DNA of 64,000 bases, taken from contig JADJVX010000018.1 in assembly GCA_016710385.1 (NCBI GenBank), positions 744,001-808,000 on the forward strand, read 5' to 3'. Source of the stretch: Actinomycetales bacterium (GTDB lineage Bacteria; Actinomycetota; Actinomycetes; Actinomycetales; Dermatophilaceae). Position 1 is the first letter of the stretch; each line of letters begins with the position of its first letter. Below, piece after piece: positions 33,746-44,895 of this stretch. The notes under the pieces are model-generated. The model did not search any database. It was given only the letters and a program-made list of their open reading frames with translations, and had not been told where the DNA came from. Both the position numbers and the translations under genes were made by a program.

Positions 33746-35929
33746 GTGAGCGCCACCTCTGCCTCTGGTCCGCGTCCCACCTCCGGCTCGGCCCACGGCC
33801 GCAAGAAATCGGCTCGCGCACCACGTGCGCAAGCCACCCCGGCGAGGGCGACGGCCCAGCCACCGAGGGCGTCCGCCGCGGTCCCACCGCTGCCCGCCCC
33901 GGGGCCGGGCAACCCGCTCCAACCCGGGGTGCTGCCTATCGGACGGATCCCCGTCGTCAACGTCACTCCATCGGTCGACGGCGGTGCCCGGCCGGCCAAG
34001 AGCGTGGTCGACGAGGAGTTCGTCATCACGGCACAGGTCTTCCGGGAGGGCCACGACGCGGTCAATGCGTCGGTCGTGCTCACCGATCCCGACGGGGTCG
34101 AACACCGCAGCGTCATGACCCCGGTCAACCCGGGGCTGTCGCTCTGGGAGAGCACCGTGAGCGCCGACCACCCGGGCTGGTGGAGCTATCACGTTGAGGG
34201 CTGGTCCGACCCCTGGGCCACCTGGGTGCACGACGGCACGATCAAGGTCGAGGCCGGCATCGACAGCGAACTCATGCTCGAAGAGGGGGCGCGCGTCATC
34301 GAGCGCGCCGTTGCGGCACTCCCCGACACGGCGCCCGACGAGGCCGCCCACACGCTGCGCGCCGCGGTGGCAGCCATGCGGGACACCGATCGGCCGACGC
34401 TGGCCCGGCTGCACGCCGGGCTGGCCCCCGATGTGACAGCCGTGTTCACGGCATACCCGTTCCGGGAGAAGGTCAGCCCGAGCCCGCGGCACCTGTGGCT
34501 GGTCGAGCGCGAACTCGCGCTCTTCGGAGCCTGGTACGAAATCTTCCCCCGCTCCGAGGGGGCCGTGCAGGACCCGCAGACCGGCGCGTGGACCTCGGGC
34601 ACCTTCCGCACGGCGATGGAACGGCTGCCGGCCATTGCCGCGATGGGCTTCGACGTCGTCTACCTCACCCCGATCCACCCCATCGGCACGACCGCACGCA
34701 AGGGCCGCAACAACACCCTGGTCGCCCTGCCCGGTGACCCCGGCAGCCCGTATGCCATCGGCTCCCCCGACGGCGGCCACGACGCCCTACACCCCGATCT
34801 GGGCACGTTCGAGGACTTCGACGCCTTCGTCGCCGAGACCAAGCGGCTGGGGATGGAGGTGGCCATGGACATCGCGCTGCAGTGCTCCCCCGACCACCCC
34901 TACGTCGCCTCGCACCCCGAATGGTTCACCACTCGCGCCGACGGCACGATCGCCTATGCCGAAAACCCGCCGAAGAAGTACCAGGACATCTACCCACTCA
35001 ACTTCGATAACGACCCGCAGGGGTCCTATGCGGAGATGCGCCGGATGATCCAGGTGTGGATCGACCATGGCGTCGAGGTGTTCCGGGTGGACAACCCGCA
35101 CACCAAGCCGGTGGAGTTCTGGCAGTGGATCATCGCCGATGTGGCCAAGGACCACCCCGGGGTCATCTGGCTGTCGGAGGCATTCACCAAGCCGGCGATG
35201 ATGCACACCCTGGCCAAGGCCGGGTTCCAGCAGTCCTACACCTACTACGCCTGGCGCAACGAGGTCGCCGAGCTGCGCCAATACTGCGAAGAACTCGCCG
35301 GTGACACCGCGGCATACATGCGCCCGTCCTTCTGGCCGACGACGCACGACATCCTCACCCCGTTCATGCAGTACGGCGGGCCGACGGCCTGGAAACTGCG
35401 CGCCGCGCTGGCCGCAACGCTCGTGCCGACCTACGGCATCTACACCGGCTACGAACTCATGGAGTCCGTGGCGCGACCGGGCGTCGAGGAGCAGATCGAC
35501 AACGAGAAGTACGAATACAAGAACCGGCACTGGGCCGACTACGAGCCCGGCGGGCCCAAGGAGGGCCAGTCCCTCGCGCCCTATCTCACCCGGCTCAACG
35601 AGATCCGCCGGGCCCACCCCGCGCTCCGGTGGCTGCGTAACCTGCGCTTCCACCGGGTCGAGGACCCGGCCCTGATGTGCTTCTCCAAGTCGCGGGTCCT
35701 GCCCGATGGCACGCGGGACACGATCATCGTCGTGGCCAATCTCGACCCGCACTCAACCCGCGAGTCGCAAGTGCATCTGGACATGCCGGCTCTCGGTCTG
35801 CAGTGGAACGCCGGGATGCCGGTCCACGAACTCATCACCGACCAGCACTGGCATTGGCACGAGGTCAACTACGTGCGCCTCGGGGCCGACACCGAGCCGG
35901 TGCACATCATGTCCGTGGGCAGCTACTAG
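33746..35929 (+). CDS. glgE: alpha-1,4-glucan:maltose-1-phosphate maltosyltransferase
   Basis: A 727-aa GH13_3 enzyme that adds maltose units from maltose-1-phosphate to alpha-glucan. The N-terminal 70 residues are Ser/Arg/Pro/Ala-rich and variable; the conserved part starts IGRIPVVNVTPSVDGG. Catalytic residues are the Asp in FRVDNPHTKPVEFW, the Glu in WLSEAFTKP and the His-Asp in PTTHDILTP. PKKYQDIYPLNFDND is a GlgE-specific stretch. GTG start supported by the -10 box. Followed 33 bases later by treS. Confidence 0.95.
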   Translation: MSATSASGPRPTSGSAHGRKKSARAPRAQATPARATAQPPRASAAVPPLPAPGPGNPLQPGVLPIGRIPVVNVTPSVDGGARPAKSVVDEEFVITAQVFREGHDAVNASVVLTDPDGVEHRSVMTPVNPGLSLWESTVSADHPGWWSYHVEGWSDPWATWVHDGTIKVEAGIDSELMLEEGARVIERAVAALPDTAPDEAAHTLRAAVAAMRDTDRPTLARLHAGLAPDVTAVFTAYPFREKVSPSPRHLWLVERELALFGAWYEIFPRSEGAVQDPQTGAWTSGTFRTAMERLPAIAAMGFDVVYLTPIHPIGTTARKGRNNTLVALPGDPGSPYAIGSPDGGHDALHPDLGTFEDFDAFVAETKRLGMEVAMDIALQCSPDHPYVASHPEWFTTRADGTIAYAENPPKKYQDIYPLNFDNDPQGSYAEMRRMIQVWIDHGVEVFRVDNPHTKPVEFWQWIIADVAKDHPGVIWLSEAFTKPAMMHTLAKAGFQQSYTYYAWRNEVAELRQYCEELAGDTAAYMRPSFWPTTHDILTPFMQYGGPTAWKLRAALAATLVPTYGIYTGYELMESVARPGVEEQIDNEKYEYKNRHWADYEPGGPKEGQSLAPYLTRLNEIRRAHPALRWLRNLRFHRVEDPALMCFSKSRVLPDGTRDTIIVVANLDPHSTRESQVHLDMPALGLQWNAGMPVHELITDQHWHWHEVNYVRLGADTEPVHIMSVGSY

Positions 35930-35962
35930 CCGGCTGAGCCCGCCCCGCCGCGAAAGGACCCC

Positions 35963-37753
35963 ATGACTGCCCACCCCGCCGAGACGACCGCCGGGCGCCC
36001 TCCTGCCGCCGCTCCTGCCGCCGCTCTGGGCGGCGCTGTCCTGGGTGCCGCTGCCGTCGGTGTCGCCGGTGCTCCACGGCCGGGGCTGCGGGAGGACCCC
36101 GACTGGTTCCGCACCGCCGTGTTCTACGAGGTGCTGGTGCGAGCTTTTGCCGACTCGACCGGCTCGGGCTCGGGCGACTTCGCCGGGCTGATCGGCAAGC
36201 TCGACTACCTCCAGTGGCTCGGTGTCGACTGCTTGTGGATCCCGCCGTTCTACGCATCGCCGCTGCGCGACGGTGGCTACGACATCGCCGACTATCGCGA
36301 GGTGCTGCCGGAGTTCGGCACCATCGAGGACTTCCGGCTGTTGCTGCACGAGGCCCACGCACGCGGCATCCGGATCATCACCGACTTCGTCATGAACCAC
36401 ACCAGCGACCAGCACCCGTGGTTCCAGGCCAGCCGAAGCGACCCGCACGGCCCGTATGGGGACTACTACGTGTGGTCGGACACGGACACCAAGTATGCCG
36501 GCACCCGGATCATCTTCATCGACACCGAAGCCTCCAATTGGAGCTTCGACCCGGTGCGCAAGGAGTACTTCTGGCACCGGTTCTTCTCCCACCAGCCCGA
36601 CCTCAACTTCGACAACCCAGCGGTCCAGGCGGAGATGTTCGAGATCGTCCGGTTCTGGATGGACCTGGGGATCGACGGCTTCCGGCTCGATGCCGTGCCT
36701 TACCTGTTCGAGCAGGAAGGACACAGCGGCGAGAACCACCCGCGCACCCATGAGTTCCTCGCGGCGTTGCGGGCGATGGTCGACCGCGAATACCCCGGCC
36801 GGATCCTGCTGGCCGAAGCCAACCAGATGCCGCACGAGGTCGTCGACTACTTCGGCACCGACGAGGCACCCGAGTGCCAGATGTGCTTCCACTTCCCGGT
36901 CATGCCGCGGATCTACTACGCGCTGCGCTCGCACACCGCGGCTCCGATATCGGACGTGCTCCGGGCCACCCCAGCGATCCCTGCCGGCGGGCAATGGGGC
37001 ACCTTCCTGCGCAACCACGACGAGCTCACCCTCGAGATGGTCTCCGACGAGGAACGCTCGGCGATGTACACGTGGTATGCCCCCGACCCACGGATGCGCG
37101 CCAACGTCGGCATCCGCCGCCGGCTGGCCCCCCTGCTGGACAACGACCGGGCCCAGCTCGAACTCATCCACGCCCTCGTGCTCTCGCTGCCCGGCTCGCC
37201 GTGCCTCTACTACGGTGACGAGATCGGCATGGGCGACAACATCTGGCTGCCCGACCGCGACGCCTCGCGCACCCCGATGCAATGGAGCCCCGACCGCAAT
37301 GCCGGGTTCTCGACCGTCGACCCCGGCAAGCTCTATCTCCCGGTCGTCTCGTCGCTCGTCTTCGGCTATCAGTCGGTCAACGTCGAGGCGCAACTGGCCG
37401 CACCGGCATCCTTCCTGCACTGGCTGCGCGGCATCCTCGCGATCCGTAAGGCCCATCCGGTCTTCGGCCTCGGCGACTTCCGCGAGCGGCCCTGCGACAA
37501 CCCCGCGGTGCTGGCCTACACCCGACAGGCCGAGGTTTCCCGTGGCGCAGGCCGGCTGCTGTGCGTCGCCAACCTGGCCATCGGTGCCCAGTCGGTGACG
37601 ATCGATCTTCCCGATGCGGCCGGCAAGCCACTGACCGACCTCATCGGCGGGGGCAGGTTCCCCGCTATCGGGGGCGACGGCCACGTGACCCTGACCCTGG
37701 GCGCGCGCGGCTATTACTGGCTGGCCGTTGGTGAGACGGGCGCTACGCCATGA
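35963..37753 (+). CDS. treS: trehalose synthase (maltose alpha-D-glucosyltransferase)
   Basis: A 596-aa GH13_16 enzyme that interconverts trehalose and maltose. The catalytic Asp is in GFRLDAVPYLFEQEG, the Glu in LLAEANQMPHEV and the third Asp in RNHDELTLEM; DPDWFRTAVFYEVLVRAF starts the barrel. A GAAAGGA precedes the ATG. An N-terminal extension of about 40 alanine/proline-rich residues is unusual. It feeds maltose to the maltokinase encoded directly downstream (13 bases apart). Confidence 0.95.
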   Translation: MTAHPAETTAGRPPAAAPAAALGGAVLGAAAVGVAGAPRPGLREDPDWFRTAVFYEVLVRAFADSTGSGSGDFAGLIGKLDYLQWLGVDCLWIPPFYASPLRDGGYDIADYREVLPEFGTIEDFRLLLHEAHARGIRIITDFVMNHTSDQHPWFQASRSDPHGPYGDYYVWSDTDTKYAGTRIIFIDTEASNWSFDPVRKEYFWHRFFSHQPDLNFDNPAVQAEMFEIVRFWMDLGIDGFRLDAVPYLFEQEGHSGENHPRTHEFLAALRAMVDREYPGRILLAEANQMPHEVVDYFGTDEAPECQMCFHFPVMPRIYYALRSHTAAPISDVLRATPAIPAGGQWGTFLRNHDELTLEMVSDEERSAMYTWYAPDPRMRANVGIRRRLAPLLDNDRAQLELIHALVLSLPGSPCLYYGDEIGMGDNIWLPDRDASRTPMQWSPDRNAGFSTVDPGKLYLPVVSSLVFGYQSVNVEAQLAAPASFLHWLRGILAIRKAHPVFGLGDFRERPCDNPAVLAYTRQAEVSRGAGRLLCVANLAIGAQSVTIDLPDAAGKPLTDLIGGGRFPAIGGDGHVTLTLGARGYYWLAVGETGATP

Positions 37754-37766
37754 CCCGAGGTGCCGC

Positions 37767-40700
37767 ATGAGCGGAGTTGCCGAGATCCACGTCGCCACGC
37801 TGACCCCGTCCAAGCTCGACCTCGTCCAAGCGTGGATCGGTCGGCAGCGCTGGTACAACGCGACCGGCAGCGCGCCGTCCCTGGCCCGGGTCGGCAGCTA
37901 CCGGTTCGTCGACCCATCCGGCGAGGTCGGGATCGAGACCCTCCTGATCGCCGACGACAGCGTCGGGGTCGACGCGCCCGTGCTCTATCAGGTGCCGCTC
38001 ACCTATCGCGGGGCTCCGCTGCAGGGTGCCGAGAGCGCCCTCGTCGGCACCTTGGAGCACAGCGTCCTGGGCACCCGGTGGGTCTACGACGCACCGCACG
38101 ACCCGGCATACGTCGCCGAGCTGGTGCGCACCATCGTGACCGGCGGCCGCGAAGCCGACCGCAGCGACGGGGTGGTCGAGGTCACCGTGCGCGGCGACGG
38201 CGCCGCGCCCGACGCCGCACCCCGGCTGGTCTCCTCCCAGGTGCTGTCGGGCGAGCAGTCCAACACCTCGATCATCTGCCAGGTCGCGGATGCCGACCTG
38301 CCGCGCGATGCCATCGTCAAGATCTTCCGCACCCTGGCGCCTGGTGACAACCCTGACGTCACCGTGCAAGCCGCACTCGCTGCCACCGACCCGGGCCTGG
38401 TGCCTGCGCCGGTGGGGTCGCTGCGCGGCAGCTGGCCCGCGGGTGCGGGCGTGGGCGACAGCGCCGGCACGTTGTCAGGTCACCTCGCCGTCGCCCAGGC
38501 CTTCGTCCCCGGGGTGCGGGATGCCTGGCGGGTCGCTGTCGAGGTATGCCGGGAGGGCACTGACTTCACGCCGACCGCGCGCGCTCTGGGTCGCCTCACC
38601 GCCCGAATCCACCAGGCCCTCGCAGCCGCGTTCGGCACGTCGGTCGCAACCGAGACGGCGCGCACGGCACTGCTGGACTCGATCCGCTCCCGGTATGCCG
38701 GTGCCGCCGCCCAGGTGCCCGCCTTGAGCGCTGATGCGGCCGCTGTCGGGGCCACCCTTGAGTCCTTGGCCACGATGGAATGGCCTGCGCTGCAACGAGT
38801 TCACGGCGACTACCACCTCGGGCAAGTCCTCTATCTCGGTGCCGAAGACGTCCTGGCCATCGACTTCGAGGGCGAACCACTGCGCCCACTGGCCGAGCGC
38901 ACCGAGCCCGACCTGGCCCTGCGCGACGTCGCCGGCATGGTGCGCTCCTTCGACTATGTCGCCGGAGCCGTCCGTCTAGCGGCCGATGGCGCCGAACGCC
39001 AGGACTGGGCCGACGCCTGCCGAGCGGCATTCCTCGAGGCCTACCACGAGACGATTCCCGGCGGCGCCACCGCTGCCGCCTTGCTCGCAGCGCTCGAACT
39101 CGACAAGGCCCTCTACGAAGTCGGCTACGAAGCCCGCCAACGCCCCGACTGGCTGCCCATCCCGCTGCAGGCCGTCGAACGCCTGCTGGCGGCGGCACCC
39201 ACGACGCCTACCCAGGACCCCACCGTCAGGAGCACCATGGATCCCGTCCAGACGCAGGCCCTCGTCGCCGACGAGAGCGCGATCACCGCCTTCCTCGAAG
39301 GGCGCCACTCGCAACCGCACGACCTGCTCGGCCACCACCTCGGGCCCGGGGGCTTGACGGTCACGGCATACCGGCCGATGGCCCGCACCGTTCGCGCGCG
39401 CCTGGCCGACGGCACCCTGCTGGACCTCCCCCACGTGCGGGACGGCGTGTGGTCGGGCACCACCGACGTCGCCAACCAGAGCCAGGACTACCGGCTGCTC
39501 GTCGACTACGGCGACGGTATCGAGCACGAGCAGGACGACCCCTACCGCTTCATCCCCACCCTCGGCGAGGTCGACCGCTTCCTCATCAACGAGGGCCGCC
39601 ACGAGCAGCTGTGGACCGTCCTCGGGTCGCACGTGCGGCATTACGAAGGCCCGATGGGCGACGTGTGGGGGGTCTCCTTCGCGGTGTGGGCACCCAACGC
39701 CACCGCCGTCCACGTCGTCGGCGACTTCAACGGCTGGGACCGGATCAGCCACCCGATGCGACGGCTGGGCGAGTCGGGCGTGTGGGAACTGTTCATCCCC
39801 GGCGCCGCCGAGGGGATGAACTACCAGTACGCCGTCCGCGGTCAGGACTCCGCCGTGCATCTCAAGGCCGACCCGATGGCCCGGTATGCCGAGGTGGCAC
39901 CCAAGCAGGCATCGATCGTCCACGAGTCGCACTACGCATGGGGCGACCAGGAATGGATGACGGCACGAGCCGAGCGCGACCCGCACACCGGCCCGATGAG
40001 CATCTACGAGGTCCACCTCGGCTCGTGGCGCCAGGGCCAGACCTATCGCGACCTGGCCGAGCACCTGGTCAACTACGTCAAGGACCTCGGCTTCACCCAT
40101 GTCGAGTTCCTGCCCGTGATGGAGCACCCGTACGTGCCGTCATGGGGCTACCACGTCACCGGCTACTACGCCGTCTCCTCGCGCTGGGGCACCCCCGACG
40201 AGTTCCGGCTGCTCGTGGACTACCTGCACCGCAACGGGATCGGGGTCATCCTCGACTGGGTGCCCGGACACTTCGCGACCGACCCGTGGGCGCTCGCGCG
40301 TTTCGACGGGCAGGCCCTCTACGAGCACCCGGACCCCCGCAAGGGCTGGCACAAGGAGTGGGGCTCGTTCATCTTCGACTTCGGACGGCCGGAGGTGCGC
40401 AACTTCCTCGTCGCCAATGCGACCTATTGGCTCGAGGAGTTCCACATCGACGGGCTGCGGGTCGACGGCGTCGCCTCGATGCTCTACCTCGACTACTCCC
40501 GGCAGCCGGGTGAGTGGATCCCGAACATCCACGGCGGGCGGGAAAACCTCGAAGCGGTGCAGTTGCTCCAGGAGGCCAACGCCACGGCATACAAGCGCAC
40601 CCCGGGCGTCGTGATGATCGCGGAGGAATCCACCTCCTGGGCCGGCGTCTCCAAGCCGACCGATCAGGGCGGGCTCGGCTTCGGGTTCAAGTGGAACATG

Positions 40701-41444
40701 GGCTGGATGAACGACGCCCTGCGTTATCTCGCGACCGACCCGATCTACCGGCAGTACCACCACAGCAAGATCACCTTCGCGCTGATGTACGCCTTCAGCG
40801 AGAACTTCGTGCTGCCGATCAGCCACGACGAGGTCGTCCACGGCAAGGGCTCGCTCATGCGCAAGTCCAACGGCAGCCGCGAAGACCGCATCGCGACCCT
40901 GCGGGCCTTCATCGCCTATATGTGGACCCACCCGGGCAAGCAGTTGCTCTTCATGGGCTCGGAGTTCGGTCAGGAGTCGGAGTGGTCCGACGCCCGGAGC
41001 CTGGACTGGTGGCTGCTCGACCAGCCGATTCACTACCGGATCCACGCCCAGATCAAGGACATGAACGCGATCTACCGAGGAAACTCGGCGCTGTGGGCCT
41101 ACGACCACGACCCACGCGGGTTCCGCTGGCTCAACGCCGACGACGCCGGGCACAACACCTTCTCCTACATCCGCTACGGCAAAGGCGACCCGACTGTCGA
41201 TGCTCCCGCTGTCGCGGTCGTCGTCAACTTCAGCGGCCAGACGCATGAGCCCTACCGGATCGGCGTGCCGCGCGGCGGCCGGTGGCGGGTCGTGCTCGAC
41301 ACGGCCGGCTACCACCCCGACGCCCCGAGCGCTGCGGGGGTCCTCATCGATGCCGACGACCACGGCTGGGACGGCCAGCCGTGGGCCCTCAATGTCACGG
41401 TGCCGCGCCTGTCCACGGTGTGGCTCGTCCCTGAAGGAGAGTGA
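37767..41444 (+). CDS. glgB: maltokinase-glycogen branching enzyme fusion (Mak::GlgB)
   Basis: One continuous 1225-aa frame with two enzymes. Residues 1 to about 485 are maltokinase (Mak/Pep2): KLDLVQAWIGRQRWYN at the N-terminus, SGEQSNTSIICQ, the catalytic-loop HGDYHLGQVLY and the Mg-binding AIDFEGEPLRPL. From Met491 (39237) the rest is branching enzyme of normal length (735 aa): catalytic Asp in LRVDGVASMLYLDY, Glu in MIAEESTSW and SHDEVVHGKGSLM. No stop lies between them, but AGGAG four bases before the ATG at 39237 could also allow a separate GlgB to be made. Confidence 0.88.
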   Translation: MSGVAEIHVATLTPSKLDLVQAWIGRQRWYNATGSAPSLARVGSYRFVDPSGEVGIETLLIADDSVGVDAPVLYQVPLTYRGAPLQGAESALVGTLEHSVLGTRWVYDAPHDPAYVAELVRTIVTGGREADRSDGVVEVTVRGDGAAPDAAPRLVSSQVLSGEQSNTSIICQVADADLPRDAIVKIFRTLAPGDNPDVTVQAALAATDPGLVPAPVGSLRGSWPAGAGVGDSAGTLSGHLAVAQAFVPGVRDAWRVAVEVCREGTDFTPTARALGRLTARIHQALAAAFGTSVATETARTALLDSIRSRYAGAAAQVPALSADAAAVGATLESLATMEWPALQRVHGDYHLGQVLYLGAEDVLAIDFEGEPLRPLAERTEPDLALRDVAGMVRSFDYVAGAVRLAADGAERQDWADACRAAFLEAYHETIPGGATAAALLAALELDKALYEVGYEARQRPDWLPIPLQAVERLLAAAPTTPTQDPTVRSTMDPVQTQALVADESAITAFLEGRHSQPHDLLGHHLGPGGLTVTAYRPMARTVRARLADGTLLDLPHVRDGVWSGTTDVANQSQDYRLLVDYGDGIEHEQDDPYRFIPTLGEVDRFLINEGRHEQLWTVLGSHVRHYEGPMGDVWGVSFAVWAPNATAVHVVGDFNGWDRISHPMRRLGESGVWELFIPGAAEGMNYQYAVRGQDSAVHLKADPMARYAEVAPKQASIVHESHYAWGDQEWMTARAERDPHTGPMSIYEVHLGSWRQGQTYRDLAEHLVNYVKDLGFTHVEFLPVMEHPYVPSWGYHVTGYYAVSSRWGTPDEFRLLVDYLHRNGIGVILDWVPGHFATDPWALARFDGQALYEHPDPRKGWHKEWGSFIFDFGRPEVRNFLVANATYWLEEFHIDGLRVDGVASMLYLDYSRQPGEWIPNIHGGRENLEAVQLLQEANATAYKRTPGVVMIAEESTSWAGVSKPTDQGGLGFGFKWNMGWMNDALRYLATDPIYRQYHHSKITFALMYAFSENFVLPISHDEVVHGKGSLMRKSNGSREDRIATLRAFIAYMWTHPGKQLLFMGSEFGQESEWSDARSLDWWLLDQPIHYRIHAQIKDMNAIYRGNSALWAYDHDPRGFRWLNADDAGHNTFSYIRYGKGDPTVDAPAVAVVVNFSGQTHEPYRIGVPRGGRWRVVLDTAGYHPDAPSAAGVLIDADDHGWDGQPWALNVTVPRLSTVWLVPEGE

Positions 41445-41450
41445 TCCGAC

Positions 41451-43115
<1,665 letters not shown>

Positions 43116-43128
43116 GTCGTAGCGAATC

Positions 43129-43163
43129 AACCGGTCGGTGGACACCCCGTCCACCGACCGGTT
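43129..43163. terminator. perfect hairpin terminator after pgm
   Basis: AACCGGTCGGTGGAC (43129-43143) pairs perfectly with 43149-43163 around a five-base ACCCC loop, just behind the pgm stop. It ends the glgE operon. Confidence 0.85.
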
Positions 43164-43200
43164 CTCGCCGGCCGTGCCGGACACGGAGTTGACTGAACCC

Positions 43201-44061
43201 ATGACATCCGCTGTGCAGGTCCGCTCCCTCACCAAGGTCTACGGCCCCACCCGAGCCGTCGACGGCCTCGACCTCGACATCGAGACCGGTGAGGTCTTCG
43301 CGTTGCTCGGACCCAACGGCGCCGGGAAGACCACGACCGTCGAGATCCTCGAGGGCTTCCGCACTCGTGACTCCGGGCAGGTCGCGGTGCTCGGCAGCGA
43401 CCCCGCCGACGCGAGCTCCGCCTGGCGAGACCGGATCGGGATCGTCCTGCAGAGTTCCGGCGGGCTCGACCTGCTCACCCCTCGCGAGATCCTGCACGCC
43501 ACGGCGCGGCTCTACCGACGGCCCCGCACGGTCGAGGAGGTCCTCGCGGCGGTGGGGCTGGAGGCCAAGGCCGACTCGCGGATCGCCGGCCTATCCGGCG
43601 GGCAGCGACGCCGCCTCGATGTCGCACTCGGCATCGTCGGCCGGCCCGAGCTGCTCTTCCTCGACGAACCGACGACCGGCTTCGACCCACAGGCACGGCG
43701 CGACTTCTGGACGCTCATCGACTCGTTGAGTGACGAGGGCACGACGATCGTGCTCACCACCCACTACCTCGACGAGGCGGAGCACCTCGCCGACCGGGTC
43801 GCCGTCATCATCGGTGGCCGCATCGTCGCCCTCGACACTCCGGCCGCCCTCGGCGGCCGCAACTCCCAGGAGGCGCTGGTTTCCTGGGAGGAGGCGGGCA
43901 CCCGGCATACCGAGAAGACCGCAGCCCCCACCGCCATGGTGACCACCCTGCACGCGCGACTGGGCGGCGAGATCCCCGGCCTGACGGTCACCCGGCCTTC
44001 ACTCGAGGACACCTACCTCGGCCTTGTCGCCACCCACACCGCACCGGAGCAGCTGTCATGA
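43201..44061 (+). CDS. ABC transporter ATP-binding protein (drug-export type)
   Basis: A 286-aa ATPase. Walker A GPNGAGKTTTVE near residue 38, signature LSGGQRRRLDVALG, Walker B LLFLDEPTTGFDP and His in LTTHYLDEAEHLADRV: this is the pattern of DrrA/CcmA-type exporter ATPases. Start at MTSAVQVRSL. Its stop overlaps the permease start (ATGA). Confidence 0.9.
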   Translation: MTSAVQVRSLTKVYGPTRAVDGLDLDIETGEVFALLGPNGAGKTTTVEILEGFRTRDSGQVAVLGSDPADASSAWRDRIGIVLQSSGGLDLLTPREILHATARLYRRPRTVEEVLAAVGLEAKADSRIAGLSGGQRRRLDVALGIVGRPELLFLDEPTTGFDPQARRDFWTLIDSLSDEGTTIVLTTHYLDEAEHLADRVAVIIGGRIVALDTPAALGGRNSQEALVSWEEAGTRHTEKTAAPTAMVTTLHARLGGEIPGLTVTRPSLEDTYLGLVATHTAPEQLS

Positions 44062-44867
44062 CCCGCATCCTGTCCCTGGGCTGGGACCGCACCCTGCTGG
44101 AACTCAAGATGTACTTCCGCGAGAAGGAGTCGGTCTTCTTCTCCTTCCTCTTCCCAATCATGCTGCTCGCGCTCTTCTCGACGATCTTTGGTCCGCAGTT
44201 CGACAGCCCGGAGATGACCGCGGCCGGGGTCGACGCCGGGCGGTTCTTCCTGCCCGGCATGGTGTCCGCCGGCGTGCTGCTCACGAGCTTCCAGACCATG
44301 GCCCTGTCAGTGGCCAGCGAGCGCGACGACGGCACCCTCAAGCGACTGCGCTCGACCCCGATGCCGCCGGTCGCCTACTTCCTGGGCAAGGTCGGCCTCG
44401 TGGCGAGCACCTCGTTGGCCCAACTGGCACTGCTGCTGGCCATCGCCCGCTTCGCCTACGGGGTGGCGCTGCCGACCACTGCCGCAGCCTGGCTGACCCT
44501 CGCCTGGGTCTTCGCACTCGGCGTGCTCGGCGGCACCACGCTCGGCATCGCCTACTCCTCGCTCGGCACCGCCCGCTCGATCGGCGCGGTCGTCATCGGT
44601 CCGTTGCTCGTGCTGCAGTTCATCTCCGGGGTCTATCTCGCCTTCAGCGATATCCCCACCTGGCTGCAGCAGATCGCGGCGGTCTTCCCGCTCAAGTGGA
44701 TCGCCCAGGGGATGCGCTCGGTCTTCCTGCCCGACGGTTTCGCCGCCGCCGAAATGGCCGGCGCGTGGGAGCCCGGCCGCACTGCCTTGGTGCTGGCCGC
44801 CTGGGCCGTGGTCGGTCTGGTGCTCTGCGTGCGCACCTTCCGGTGGTTCAAACGGGGCACCACCTGA
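44058..44867 (+). CDS. ABC-2 type permease
   Basis: A 269-aa membrane protein with six hydrophobic segments of the ABC-2 family: YFREKESVFFSFLFPIMLLA at the start, ERDDGTLKRLRSTPM in the loop, and SGVYLAFSDIPTWLQQIAAV late. With the ATPase before it, it forms an exporter of unknown substrate; a sensor kinase and regulator directly follow and may control or be controlled by it. Confidence 0.88.
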   Translation: MTRILSLGWDRTLLELKMYFREKESVFFSFLFPIMLLALFSTIFGPQFDSPEMTAAGVDAGRFFLPGMVSAGVLLTSFQTMALSVASERDDGTLKRLRSTPMPPVAYFLGKVGLVASTSLAQLALLLAIARFAYGVALPTTAAAWLTLAWVFALGVLGGTTLGIAYSSLGTARSIGAVVIGPLLVLQFISGVYLAFSDIPTWLQQIAAVFPLKWIAQGMRSVFLPDGFAAAEMAGAWEPGRTALVLAAWAVVGLVLCVRTFRWFKRGTT

Positions 44868-44895
44868 TGAATCTGCTTCGGGAAGAGGGGGATTC

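Noticed and set aside
35753..37858. Minus-strand frame of about 700 codons opposite treS
   Set aside because: Composition of a shadow frame; the plus-strand treS has all catalytic motifs.
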